A stretch of 64,000 nt of DNA. It comes from Thereva unica (taxonomy: Eukaryota > Arthropoda > Insecta > Diptera > Therevidae). This document shows, one piece after another, positions 11,641 to 24,790 of this stretch. A model generated the notes under the pieces. The model saw only the letters and a list, made by a program, of their open reading frames with translations. It was not told the DNA's origin and did no database searches. Each line of letters opens with the position of its first letter. Position 1 is the first letter of the stretch. Both the position numbers and the translations under genes were made by a program. Location of the stretch: contig OX465281.1 in assembly GCA_949987705.1 (NCBI GenBank), positions 256,776,542 to 256,840,541 of the forward strand. The letters run 5' to 3'.

Positions 11641-13670
11641 AAGCTGTACTGCTGAACTTGTTTTTTTTAAATTAAAAAAATGTACAAATTAAGATTGGCC
11701 ACTGGACATGCCCCTTTTCGTTGGTGCGAAAATCATTCACAGTCGCCACGCTTGTACGCGGGTGTTAACGGCGTGAGTCCGGAGCTGGCTTAAGATACCA
11801 AAGGGAACAGTGGTATGGCACACGGACCGCTCTAAGACTGATTTTCGTAAGATTATTTGCTTTGGCGTCACCTAAAACGGCTATGAAATCACGGGGATGG
11901 AGTAGGAAGAATATCAGAACACCACCGGCTTATTACCGGACATCGACCCCTAAGTTGCAATCTATGAAGGATCGCAAGAATCTATAAAGGAGCACGTCCC
12001 AACCTATTGATTTTGCCATTCATGCTCTCAGTCTGTGTCCCGTGATACCAAGGAGCAAGGTCTCCGGCAACTTATGCGATCGACAACTCGGCAGCAAAAC
12101 TTCAGAAAGGTTGCTAAGCTTTGTTCTAGCAATAGGGCCTACAAATCTGAAGTGCAGGATGTGTCAAATTAAGAGTTCAATAGACCTAAGTGACGGCGCG
12201 GTACGTGGACTCTATATCATATGTTGACTATCTGACAAGTAGGGGTCAAGAAGTATCGATATTTTTCGGGCAGAGTTATGATGCCATTCGTGAAGAATTT
12301 TTGTGTGGTTTCTGGTACTGAATTAAGTAGTTTCTTTTTGAAGCCAGATTATCACCAGTTATGAAACCTTTTAAAAACGCTTTAGTGCGGCGTTTCAGCA
12401 TCATATTGCCAATGTCTGTTCGCTTCATTATGTTTTTCGCGATCAACTCATGAGGAACAAATATATGAATATGACGAATTGAAATATTGTTACATAAATA
12501 AAACTGGGCAGACAATGGCATCAATGATGAATCTCGGAAAAAGAATGAAAATCCTTCAATGATAAACTACTAGGAAAAAAACTATAAATCGGATGACCAA
12601 GAAACTCCGGCGAAAACTAGCAAGAACTACGAAGAAGAAACTTCAAGGAGTCTGAATCCTACAAGACCTGTCGCGATATTTAAGAAGACACGTTGAAGTT
12701 TCTTTGCAACAGTGGCTGACAAAATTTTAAGTAGTAATTTGCTGCAAACTAATGTTACCAAATTGCAGTAAATCTTTAAAAAAAATATTCAAAATATTTT
12801 AAAGCATATAAAATGTATTCTAAAACCACACAAAAGAATCATCCTCAATCATTCCGCTTGTTATCACAGTGAAATTCCTCATTTCTAGAATCACAAAACA
12901 ATCAAAAATCATCAAACAAAAACAACTGCCGTTAATTGTGTGATCATGAACGAAATGAATGTTCATCATCGCCACAAAAACCCTGGAGCAAAAATCAGTT
13001 TTTCGATATTAAACGAGAAACATCATCCGAGAAAAGTCCCGCAATTCATCGGCATTCATTCTCCGTTTTTGGATCCCACAAACAATCGATCCACAACCAA
13101 CCAAACAAAAAAAATCTAGAAAAAAAAGAATCAAAAATTTTTCTTCATAATTCAATTTTGTTTTTATTAATTTCACAAATTCTTCATAATAATTCACTAA
13201 AAACGTTTTTTGTTAAAATCAAACAAACTTTTTCCATAATAGTGTTAATAATAAGAAGAAACGCACACAAACGCCAGCGCGTTTGATACAAACGCCCGGC
13301 GGCAAAACTTATTTCTAGATCAGTTCAAAAATTCTCGAGTTTTTTACATAACAAATTCTCAAAACGAAAACAACTAAAAATTATTAAAATTCTTATAAAA
13401 TTAATTAATAAAAATTATTTACAATTCAATAAAAAATAAATGCAACAACAAAAGCCGGTCGCAGCCGATTTCTATGAAATTTTGTACAAGGAGAGAGCGC
13501 GAGGTTTTTCTTTAAATTAAAGGAGTTCTCTTTAGGGGTGAGTGGGGGTGGGGAGTATTTACAGTTAGCACCATTTTAAAATTAAATAAAAGCTTATAAT
13601 TGCAAAAATTTCACCTAGGGTTGTTTTTGGGGATGGGTTTATGGGGAAGGGATGTTGAGGCGTTTTGGGG
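11640..13670. other. eve 3' flank, AT-rich, unassigned
   Basis: No gene recognised. The part nearest eve (13100-13670) is very AT-rich and probably holds the eve 3' UTR. The first AATAAA on the minus strand after the eve stop is at 13168-13163, which would give a 3' UTR of about 500 nt. Confidence 0.45.
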
Positions 13671-13673
13671 GAG

Positions 13674-15004
<1,331 letters not shown>

Positions 15005-15276
15005 GTTTACGAATGTATTTCTTTGCTTTTTTAATTAAAAATAAAAAATCCACACAAAATAAACTCTGTTCGCACTTGATTAAAATCCAATTCTTTTCAC
15101 TGTTGCACAAGTAATCGTTCACACAAAAATCCCTTAATCCGTTTTTGGTTAATTCGAATCGAAAAATAATAAATCCAAAAAATTCCTTGAAAACGCAACA
15201 AACACTTTCGATGCTCTCAAAAAACAAGACTGCGAAGACGAGAGCGGACGTCACTCTCAGGATCGAAATTCGTTTC

Positions 15277-15310
15277 TGACGGCTCGCATCTCTCCCCGTG
15301 AGTTTTTATA
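15277..15310 (-). promoter_or_regulatory. eve: eve core promoter (TATA and initiator)
   Basis: On the minus strand TATAAAAA lies at 15310-15303. An initiator-like GTCAGAAA places the start A at 15277, 33 bp downstream. This gives a 5' UTR of about 273 nt before the ATG at 15004. Drosophila eve also has a TATA-type promoter. Confidence 0.65.
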
Positions 15311-15319
15311 TCCTTGCCG

Positions 15320-17040
15320 GGAGGAGTGGCCATTTTGAGTGAAAAGTGGTGGCCATGTAAAAAATGCACGACCTAGCAACCAATCCGCGTACTAGTTGGT
15401 ATACACACACCACGCACACAGCCAAACCAAACTCGGAAGTGGGAAAGGAAAAATGGTGGATTGTGTACAGACGGTAAATGCCTAAAGAGAGAATCCAGCA
15501 CGAGAGGGCGTGTCGAGTCTCGCATATCCAGCGGTAGATGCTCATGCTGTGTGAGCATCGGTGTGTGGGTGACGTAGTGTGGGTGATTGTGATTTTGTTG
15601 CTGGAATTAACGTGGCGACAGGTTGAGGAGTGAGCGGGCGGCAAGACCCGCCGTGCGGGCAGCAGCCAGAGCGGGACGCCGGCACCTAATTACTTATGGT
15701 ATCCAACATTCATAAGGAAATTTTGTATTCATTGCAATGAACGGACGTGCTCTCTCGCTCTGGGCCAGGCCCGCGCCGCCACTGGTGCGAGCGAAACGGG
15801 GCACGACTTTAATAATAGGATTTTATCTCCGCTATCAAGCCCCTATATTACGCTCATTTTACAGCGGCACTTTTGTTGCTTTTTCCTGGTAATTTCACTC
15901 GGCCTCGGGTTTTTTCCCTTTGCTCCTTTTTAACGGCTACTGATGTTATTGGCCTGGGCCCGGCGTTGTTGTTGCTGCTCCCCGGCTCTGCTTTGTGGCG
16001 GCGATGTTGTTGGTTGGTGTTGATGAGGTTTGCAACTGTCGGAGAGAGGGCGCGCGGGTGCGGAATTAGGGCTGCGGGGAAGGCATTTATGCTCCCTTCG
16101 GTGCTGTTTCAGCTCATTTCATGGGGCAGCTCCGACCGCTCCCCTCGTGCACTGCTGCTACTGATATACCCTTTCGCTGTGCGGGCGAGGGCGGGAGAGT
16201 GCTTTCGTAGCGTGGATTATGTCCTCAGTTTACTCAGGCGAAAAGTTGTGTAAATTCGCAATTTGCTGCGATTTAAGGACGAAATTATTCGATATTAACA
16301 CGCGGGTGGACGGAAGGCAGCTGCGCCGCTGGGAGGTTAATTAAAGCCAGAAGGAGTCCTCTGTGCTGGTGGAGGGGGGCGCCAGCGGCAGAGCGGGGAG
16401 CCAGCATCCAGGTTTATGAGTTCGCTTTAACGTTCAGTAAAATTTCATGGATTTTTAGCATTTTGGCCGACTTCGGGATTTGGGATGTTTTTTTCCGGTG
16501 TTTTGTGGCGATAATCTTGGATTTTTTCGTCGCACTTTTTTTTTAATTAAGGTTGAGCAGTTTTTTTTCGGATTGTTTTTATTAATTTAACTTTTGTCGA
16601 TTATCGGAGGTCCATTCGGATTTTTACTTAAAATAAAAAACACTCCTTTCAACTCGAAAGTTACAAGTAGTAAGCAATTTCCCAAATAGACCGGAAGCTA
16701 CTACGAAGTGAGGTATGCAAAATATGAGGACTGCATTTTATCAATGGATATTACTAGATTAATGGAGAATAGCTCAAAGATTAATAATCCATTGATGTAC
16801 AAATTTTGAATTTAAAAATTGCCTTCTAATTACCGCGTAGAGTTGGCAACTCTGATTTACTATTCTCTAAATTAGGCCGGGAGGAGGTGAAGAAATTTGG
16901 CGAAAGGATTCGATTTCATTACCTTGTTTTAATTTAATAAGGTTCTGCGACTTGTAGTGACATTCACCTTCTTTGCTTTAATCAACCCGTCTCAGACTCT
17001 AATGACAAACCGAGAGTGTGCTTAAGACAATTGCTCCTTA
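15320..17040. promoter_or_regulatory. eve 5' flank, probable proximal regulatory DNA
   Basis: Non-repetitive sequence directly upstream of eve. It contains CTCTCTCGCTCT (GAGA-factor-like) near 15750 and several AGGAC/AGGAT words between 15800 and 16360. Open frames on the plus strand (15873-16253) are GC-rich but have no domain and no splice context. Regulatory role is inferred from position. Confidence 0.35.
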
Positions 17041-17062
17041 ATTGATTCTTAAGTGAGTACTA

Positions 17063-17706
17063 AAACAAATTAACTCTCATTACAACGAAACCCGCCCACG
17101 AGTCCTTAATCCCGAAATCCCTTCCAAAAAACCCCGCCCTAAAAAACACACAAAACCGACGTCCGCCATTCACTGACCCCTCGACCATTCTCCGCTCGAT
17201 TTTTGTGTGTTTTTTAATATTTTGTTTTTTTAGCTCATTGTTTACCAGCATAAAAAAATTATCCACCACTAAAAAACCCATCGGCCCAAGCAAACATGCA
17301 AAATGACCTGCGCAGCGAAATTAGTCCAGGCACCAGTGCTGGCAGGCCATAATCGAACTGGTCCAAGGGCGGCCATAAAAAATTGAAGCATTTTTTGCAT
17401 TGTTTTTTGGGCATTTTTTCCGGAACAAGCCGGCCCTGGCATAAACACGTCCGAAACTTTCCACGAATCTCGCAAAAATTGCAAATATTATCATTACGGG
17501 CCCGCATCTGTCCCGATCGTCCTTAGACGTCATAAAATTTGTTTTCATGACTTTTGGTCCAGTTTTTAAGTGGGTCATAAAAAATCGCCTTAAAAATTAC
17601 TCCAAATTTTTTTTCTGTTCCTTTTTTGTGTATCCTAGACGTTTTCTCACTGACCATGGTCATTTTCTTGGGTGTGGAAGGTTAAATGTCCTTTTTATGT
17701 TTTGTT
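17063..17706 (+). repeat. Unclassified ~650-bp repeat U, copy 1
   Basis: Collinear with 35421-36083 (same strand) and with the reverse complement of 32758-33415. It starts with AAACAAATTAACT and ends near CCTTTTTATGTTTTG. Landmarks are GACGTCCGCCATTCACTGAC, CTGGTCCAAGGGCGGCCAT and CATCTGTCCCGATCGTCCTT. Similar open frames appear in all copies but on both strands, and they break, so I do not consider them coding. No inverted termini, LTRs or pol III boxes were found. Confidence 0.75.
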
Positions 17707-17949
17707 TCGTGCAGTGGGCCAAACCTGTCATTAGCTTGTGTACCATACGAACCTTGTGGTATCTAGGGAAAACTCAGTTCTTGTATGGTCATGTATAGAG
17801 GATTAAACATTGAGAGCTATAGAGGATTAAAAATTGCAGATGCGATTACAAAAAGCAAAGAAATCGACGCCACCACCAGCAAAGAAGAATTGGGAGTCCC
17901 CACGGGACCCGGCCATAGAGCGAGAGTTTCGAATGGCATTATCAGACAA

Positions 17950-19575
17950 GAAGACAAACAAATGTCGGAGTCTATTGTGGGTTGTGCAATAGAGTTGTGT
18001 CCACCTATCCGAAAACGAACGTAGCCATGTATCTCGGACAGCTGACTGGACCTCGTTGATCAGCGGAAACGAATGAAACACGTCGACGTTGAGCGGTACC
18101 GACGATTGAGCAAAGAAGTTCGACAGAAAATGAAATCGGAACGGGAAGCGTACTGGAATAACGTTGCGGCCGACATGGAAGAAGCGGCGTCGAGGCACGA
18201 GTACTGGACGCTACCAGACAATTCGACGGGTAGGCGGCAAAACAACATCGACAAACGACAACATCAAAAAATCGGATGGAACTTTTGTGACTTCTCCCGA
18301 TGGGCGCCTACAGTGGTGGAGAGAGTTCTTCCACCAGCTGTACAACCACGATCCGCTACATGGTCCAGCATTCCAACCGCTGATTGTCGAACAGCAGACG
18401 AATCAGTTTCTCGATACCGAATCGACAATTATCGATGTTAAGACGGCAATAAAATCGCTGACAAATGGAAAAGCGCCGGGAATAGGTTAAGTAACCGGCG
18501 AGATGATCAAAAACAGAGGTGATGTCTTATCACAACGACTCCTTGTCCTCATAACACACATATGGCATTCGGATCATGTCCCGTCGGCGTGGAAGAAAGC
18601 GATCGTTGTCCCAATTTTGAAAAAAGCGACAGCCGGGAACGCAAGAATTATCGCGGTACTAGCCTCCTTTCGATCGTCGACAAAGTATTTACGAACATCA
18701 TACAATCGAGGCTACAGAAACATCAAAAGCAAATCAGCCGGAAAGAACAAGCGGGATTTAGAACACATCGAGGATGCATCGTTCAAATATTCGCTCTCCG
18801 TCAGCGAATGGAAGAAAGAATTCGTTGCGGCAAACGAACTGTCGTCGTTTCCATCGATTTCAAATCCGCTTTCGATTGCATCGATTGGAACAGCTTGTGG
18901 GAAGCCTTGAAAACAGAACACGTGCCTTTGAAATCATCCAACTTCTCCAAGCATCGTACGATGGTTTAATCAGCAGCGATCGTATTCGAAGCGACTTATT
19001 CCAGGGATTCTCGATTTAAAAAGGAGTCCGACAAGGAGACGTCGCTTTGCCAACGTGATCGACGCGATTATGCGTGAAGCATTCGATGGACGACTCGGAG
19101 TTCGATACGACGAGAACAACTTCGTAACCGACTTGATGTCCGTCGACGATAGCGCCGTCTTCGTCGACACGGATGCCTAAGCAACGGATATTTTATACGA
19201 CATTTCCCGCATCGCCCAGTCATACGGGCTAAAAATCAAGGCGAAAAAGACCTAAGTGCTCACAACGGACGGATCGAGGGCCAGTATTCACCTCAATGGA
19301 AGCCAAATCAAACAGATTCCGATGTTCAAATATTTGGGATCATTGGTTGTGGAAACGAAAATGGCATCGACGGCCGACGTTCACAACCGCATTTGTCTGG
19401 CCAATAGCAACATTCGCCTCGCTTAAGTGGTGCATATGGAAACGAAAAAATATTGCCATCAGAACGAAAGTACGCCTTTACCGAACGTCGATCCTTCCGA
19501 TTCTTCTTTATGGATCGTGGGCACTGCTCAAGTCGTCAGGATTGATCGTTTTTCACCACGTTCATATATTATAGC
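17950..19575 (+). pseudogene. Degenerate LINE reverse transcriptase (RTE-like)
   Basis: Successive frames encode pieces of one endonuclease/reverse-transcriptase polyprotein. In order: an RT N-terminal linker (WWREFFHQLYNHD, then AIKSLTNGKAPG), fingers (NYRGTSLLSIVDKVFTNIIQ), palm A motif (VVVSIDFKSAFDCIDWNSL), the region of the YADD box (eroded to LMSVDDSAVF near 19140), and thumb/C-terminal pieces (LKWCIWKRKNIAIRTKVRLYRT). At least five frameshifts or stops separate them and the catalytic motif is altered, so this copy is dead. It lies on the 5' side of eve. Confidence 0.8.
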
Positions 19576-19599
19576 TTCGGGCCAAACGCAACGGCATTA

Positions 19600-20800
19600 C
19601 TTTTAACCTGGCTTATCGCGCAGAAGCAGTTTCTTCCATACATAAAATCTCACATCCTTCCTCGGAGGCTCTCAACTACCCAAAAATTGCATTCTTAGAA
19701 AAATTGATTTTAAAGAAATTCCTTCATAAAATCCTGCAACTGCAATTACAAAACCCGTTTTCTAAAAAACAAAAGAAAAACTACAAAATAACCCGTTAGT
19801 CGTCGTCGTCAAATCCTTGCGAAAATTTTCCAGATAAAAAACCCTTGCGGATCCTTTCTGCGTTCGCCATAAAACCAAACTGCAAATTCCGCAATCTCTC
19901 AAGGAACCGCTGCACCCTTTTTAGCCGAAAGTGTTATAAAAATCCTTCGAAGGAGTTTTGCACGTTTTAAAGGATTGTAAAAAACGGCAATCGGCAACCC
20001 GTTACGCCGCAGACTTCCGGGAATTTCACCCGTTAGCAAAAATTGCGAATTACTCTTTACCGTTTCGAGAGTTGCAGAAAGATGCCGAAAGTTTATTGAA
20101 GGGTTTAGACGACGTCAAGGTTCTGAGAGCGGGGATTCTGCTTAAGGACGCACGTAAGGACTGCAATTAGGGATTGGTGACTTCGCTTAAACCTTTTTAA
20201 CTTTTGATTATCCTTTTATGGGGAGGCGAAGGAAACGAGTTGAAAAGTAATCAGCGCCTGTAAAATAATTTCTGGAAATAATCACCGAGGATCCTCCCGC
20301 CTGACAAGGATATGTGTGGCAGGAATTAAGGAGACTCTCCCACACACACGTCTACAAATTTCATATTCAAATTTAACAAAATTTTGCGAAGCGTTTCCGT
20401 TGCGACAAGCCAAGAACACGGATCGCAACCGTGACAGCTAAATTTGTTCGAGTCAGTGCAAATGAGTCCTCCTCCGAGGATTTAGGGGCAAACAACACGG
20501 CAGGACACCAAAACAGGACGGCGAGCACGAAATCTACCGGATCGGCTGTTGGCGGACCTTCACAGGTCGGTGGCCAAGAAATGAGCTGTAATCGCTTCAC
20601 GCTTTAATCTGTTGCCCATAAACAAGGACCAAGGATCAGCGGGTGTTAAGGGACATTGCCAGGAAGGGTCCCGCACATCTGAAGGAGGTAGCACTATTAA
20701 ACCGCACACTACGCTACTGTCCTTTGCCGGTGCTGTGTATCCCGTCTCGGTGGGCGAATAATTCCGCTCAAGGATCAAGGATGGGAAAATATTTATGGAA
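19600..20800. promoter_or_regulatory. Candidate eve 5' enhancer island
   Basis: Non-repetitive DNA about 4.3-5.5 kb upstream of the eve start. Four CCCGTT words lie within 290 bp (about 19753, 19792, 19998 and 20030), three of them as ACCCGTTA/G, close to the Krueppel consensus (AACGGGTTAA type). Several CATAAAA and TTTTTTA words of Hunchback/Caudal type are present. I count about 19 AGGAC/AGGAT words in 1.1 kb (about 4 expected). This is the best stripe-enhancer candidate here, but it is based on word content only. Confidence 0.4.
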
Positions 20801-20819
20801 AACAATTTGATTTGGATGA

Positions 20820-21480
20820 GTTTTTTTTTCTGTAAAGACGAAATGAGGTTTTTGGTTTTGCTGAGTGCGAAATGAGGAGTTTTAAGTTCTTGTTGGCAGT
20901 GTTTCTACACTATTTTTGCCGCCCTGCATTATTATTTTGTAATCATCAAAGTACATATTGATAAAAATGGAGAGAAATGGAAGGTATGATGGTGGGTTAA
21001 TCGTAACGGTTTAGCCGCTAAGGCGCTTTGATATTTTTTACTACAGTTTCACATATTACACTCTATTTTTGTAACCCTATGACCTATTTTAATACGCCTT
21101 TATTAGCTTCACTTATAACTATGTAAGAAAAGTTGCCGAAATTAAATTTGACCCAGCTTCCAGTTTCCGATTAGACTGAAATTATGCATACACGTGTAGT
21201 TTGGGCTGCAATGCAATCTGGCCATTTTGTAAAAGAATCAAAATGGCGGTTCTAAAGTAGCGGCAAATTTTTGGAATTGTACTCCGGTATGCAGGTAGAA
21301 TACAATTCTCCGGCGTCATTTCAAATTCAAAATGGCAGCCAATACAAAATGGCAGAAGACATATAACAGACTAAAAAGTAGAAAATAAATATAAATATAA
21401 ACCAAAAAGTAAAAAAATAATTTTGAATTTAAAGTTTTTATTGCTGCAACTTACTTAAATATAAAAAAGCGTGGAAGCTT
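20820..21480. repeat. ATGGCGG dispersed repeat copy
   Basis: Contains AAAATGGCGG (about 21240) and AAATTCAAAATGGCAGCCAA (21322-21343), and shares spacing with the copy at 33720-33990 (AGAATACAATT between the two words in both). Non-coding. Confidence 0.5.
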
Positions 21481-22230
21481 TTTACCTATAATCTTATTTT
21501 ATTGAACTAGAACTTTTCGTTAACGCTCCTCTACTAAACCTGGGGCTTTTACTCCAAATCTCATCACTCATGTTCGCGGAAGAAGATTTAAACTCTGAGA
21601 TCTTCGCTGAATTGCAATCTAATAGCAATCTCGGCCAGCAATCTGAGGCCTCAGTATTGTTTAATGTTGATTCCTCTACTTTAATATTGAACGATACAAA
21701 ATTGCTTAGAACTCCGCGGTGAGAGAAAGCCAAATAATTTTTTGAATCTTGATTAATTTTGTAGCAAAGATATTAAGCTTGGTTGTGTACCACCAAAATA
21801 ATACTCAATATGTTATCATGAGCCTTACGATAGTGATGCTTATGGTTTTTGGTTGTAAACCCCATGTGGATCCAAAAGCTTTGTGGTAGGCCTACAGAAA
21901 TTTGCGAGACCTGCTTTATGTATCAATGGTGTAATGCCGGTATGGAGTGGTTCTGTATTTTGACTAGGCTAGTTGAACCCGTCTGGGAATTAATAATCAA
22001 ATACAGAACTCTTACAGCTATTTATAGTCACAATCTACCCTACTATGCTCACTAAACTATACGTTACATAATCATACCTATGCACAATCTACTTGTAACA
22101 CCGTAGCTAACAATTTTCGAATCAGCTTTTACCACAGTGCTTCTCATAGGTAGGTTTTACTACAGTATTCCTCATATCATACTACAATGGAGTTTTGCGT
22201 CTAATCTCAAGCCTAAAGACCCCAAATCAC
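21480..22230. other. Unassigned intergenic stretch
   Basis: No recognisable gene or repeat copy. Confidence 0.4.
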
Positions 22231-22233
22231 TAT

Positions 22234-22565
22234 AGGCCGGCGGCAGGCCTGACCTTTCAGACCGTGGCCATTACTCAGTCTGAATGAGGGATAAGGACTT
22301 GAGTCAACCGCCTGACAGGCCGTGTATTGCAGATCATCCCACGACTTGCCACAAACACACACGCGAACAGGAATCACACCAGAAATTTTTTCACTCATGA
22401 CCTCAAAGAAAACTTCAGACTGAATAAAAGTTCAGATCTTCAGGCGCGGACTGACGATAAATGCCCACACACGCATAAGGAAATTTGTCAGTTTTCCTGG
22501 ACTACAGGTCGCATTGAGTTTGCCTCAAGGCGAGAAACCTTGATGCCATGGCCTGCCGGCGGCCT
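22234..22565 (-). mobile_element. GC-rich non-autonomous element, family M2, copy B
   Basis: Ends form an inverted repeat AGGCCGGCGGCAGGCC (22234-22249) versus AGGCCGCCGGCAGGCC on the other strand (22565-22550), 15 of 16 matching. The interior is collinear with 6165-6625 in opposite orientation. No transposase frame. A MITE-like element of unknown superfamily. Confidence 0.65.
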
Positions 22566-22569
22566 GAGG

Positions 22570-23320
22570 GTGAATTGGAACGTAGTATTTAATTTTTTGG
22601 GCACTTTATAGGTCGCCAACCAACCAAACTAATGACAAAAAGTTCATATATATGTAGTTTCGAAATGCTCGTGTTCCCACTGGACTATGTTAACACTTTT
22701 TCACAATGGCACGTTCCAGGGAGGCGAGTGAGCTGTCCATGTATTGTGGAAAACACATTGCCGTGTAAGCACGACCACTTTTATTTTAGTATAACAATCG
22801 TCAACTACATTCCTACGATGGCTCAATAAGTCTAGGTGTATTATCGATCAGTTTTGTACCTCATCAAGCCATGCCAAGGTAGTTTTTGGAGTGCCTGCAT
22901 AGATACTGTACTGTAGAGTTGTCCTAGAAGAGAAACCGATCGTAGGACTAGTAAATTGTAACCCGCGCTGTTGGGTGAAGGAGGAACTTGAACATTTTAA
23001 GAAATTCCAGGCAAAGGGATGCTTGTTTGACTATTTGCAATATGTGTTCATTCATTAGATCATCAGATAAAGTTAAGCCTGTAAGCCGTCCACAGATACA
23101 GAAGGAAGGTCTGAGCAATAAACTGTGTGAACGGTGCAGTTTTAAACTATTTGCACTAAGTCCTTAGACCTGATCTCCAGGACCCTCTTTTGCTCCCATA
23201 AACTGCGCAAGTTAGACAGCTTACCGTTCAGTTCTCTAAGTTCCGTCCATTTTGCATTATTAAAAAGATGTACTCCAATCAAAATGGATTTAGAGCTCCC
23301 TTTCTGACTGTTCAATAAAG
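22570..23320. other. Unassigned intergenic stretch
   Basis: Nothing recognised between the M2 element and the LINE that follows. Confidence 0.4.
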
Positions 23321-23326
23321 GTAGTA

Positions 23327-24235
23327 TTGGATGGTATCGAGTCTAATCCCCACACCATCTCAGCCGGAGTTCCTCAAGGATCAATTCTTTCACCCGCACT
23401 TTTCCTAATATTCATAAATGATCTGCTCTCAATCCCTTCCAACCCATCGCTCAGCTTTGCTGATGACAGTACCCTGCGTTATTCTTACGCCTTCGACAAT
23501 ATTAGACAAGCATGTGCCAGACCTTGTCTTCACCATCGTGAACTAATGTCCAACTCTATCAACAGGGACATCGAACACCTTCTTAATTGGGGCCACAAGA
23601 ATTGTGTTGAGTTCAACCTCTCCAAAACGAAGTACTGTCTCATTAATTATAAAACCTGCACCGACCTTCCTTCTGTCTCAAGGAGCAAAACAAATCTTCC
23701 ATCTGATCCTTTTCTTAACATCTTGGGTATAACTTTATTTGAGAACTTGCGATGGAATGATCACATATTCCAAATCGCTAAACAAGCATCGAATCGTCGG
23801 AGATGACAGTCTTTGCATCTCCATCGACTCTCTGAGCCACCGTAGGAATGTAGCAGCGCTCTCCATGCTTTTCGGCATTACCACAGCGACTGTTCCACTG
23901 AAATTCAGGACCTTCTGCCTCCACGGCAATATTTTTCCCGCTACACAAGACTAGCCCGCTCGGCTCACCCCCATACCCTACAGCTCCCCTTTCGCGCACA
24001 ACTTGTTCTAGAAGTTCGTTTATGAATAGAACAACTCGACTGTGGAATAATCTCCCACAGTCAGTTTTCCCGAACTCTTACAACACACAAGAGTTCAAAC
24101 GTAAGGTTCATCGCCACCTGCTTCAACACCTCCCAGACCCCCCCCCCACCCAAATCCTATCATTTTCTACTAGACATGCACCATGACCTGAACGACATGA
24201 CAGACTGGTAGTACAAAGGGTTATTGTACAACGAA
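23327..24235 (+). pseudogene. Jockey-like LINE, truncated reverse transcriptase (family A)
   Basis: Encodes the RT palm/thumb: ISAGVPQGSILSPALFLIFI (motif with GVPQGS), SFADDSTL (catalytic FADD), HLLNWGHKNCVEFNLSKTKY, and a C-terminal WNDHIFQIAKQAS. After a frame break at about 23806 the C-terminus continues (LWNNLPQSVFPNSYN, then FKRKVHRHLL). It closes with the family tail GAACGACATGACAGACTGGT. 5'-truncated and frameshifted. A second 3' end of the same family is at 11270-11640. Confidence 0.85.
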
Positions 24236-24239
24236 CTGA

Positions 24240-24790
24240 CGAACCCATACACTTTCAATTCAGTTTATCGTACAGATTTTTTTACATAGTTCAACTGCGC
24301 AGTTAAAACTGAGAGAACCGCTTTAGAGATGAAACAGGAGTTCGGGAGGAATTCGACTCAACACAATACTTGCTTTTCCTATTAAGAATGAGTACGATCA
24401 CGAAGGCCCTATGGCACTTGAAACATAGAGTTTCGTCATCAGAAAAGATGTGACGTGGGTTGGAGGGGATTTCTAAAGATATGGATCAGAGAGGGTTACA
24501 GAAATGATCCCTAAGGAATACTAGCAGAGACGGTGTGGGTTCTTAGAGTCGATGCCATCCAATACAACTGTTATTGAACGTACAGAAGAAATGAAAACTC
24601 TCACTTTAGAAGTTGATACAAGTAGCTTGAAGTTTAGTCAATAGATCAAGGTGCTATACTCCTTTAAATTCCTTGGAGTTATTTAGAGCCGCTAGACCCG
24701 CGATGGATACACGTCAGTCAGTGCAAGGATGTCGTCAGTCAGACCTTTCTGGTCTAAAGCCGAGGTGTAAAATTTGGTAGGATTCTAGAT
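24240..24790. other. Unassigned, possibly degenerate LINE
   Basis: A frame near 24650-24770 reads YSFKFLGVI and later SARMSSVRPFWSKAEV, faintly like a LINE thumb region, but it is too degraded to call. Confidence 0.25.

Noticed and set aside
15873..16253. 126-codon plus-strand frame upstream of eve
   Set aside because: Leu/Arg-rich composition typical of GC-rich non-coding DNA. No domain, and it overlaps the probable eve regulatory region.
17060..17580. Several overlapping open frames with similar relatives at 32.8-33.4 kb and 35.4-36.1 kb
   Set aside because: They are copies of the same non-coding repeat U read in several frames on both strands. Length and similarity come from the repeat, not from a protein family.
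19958..20170. 70-codon frame in the candidate enhancer
   Set aside because: No domain or splice context. The TF-word clusters explain the stretch better.
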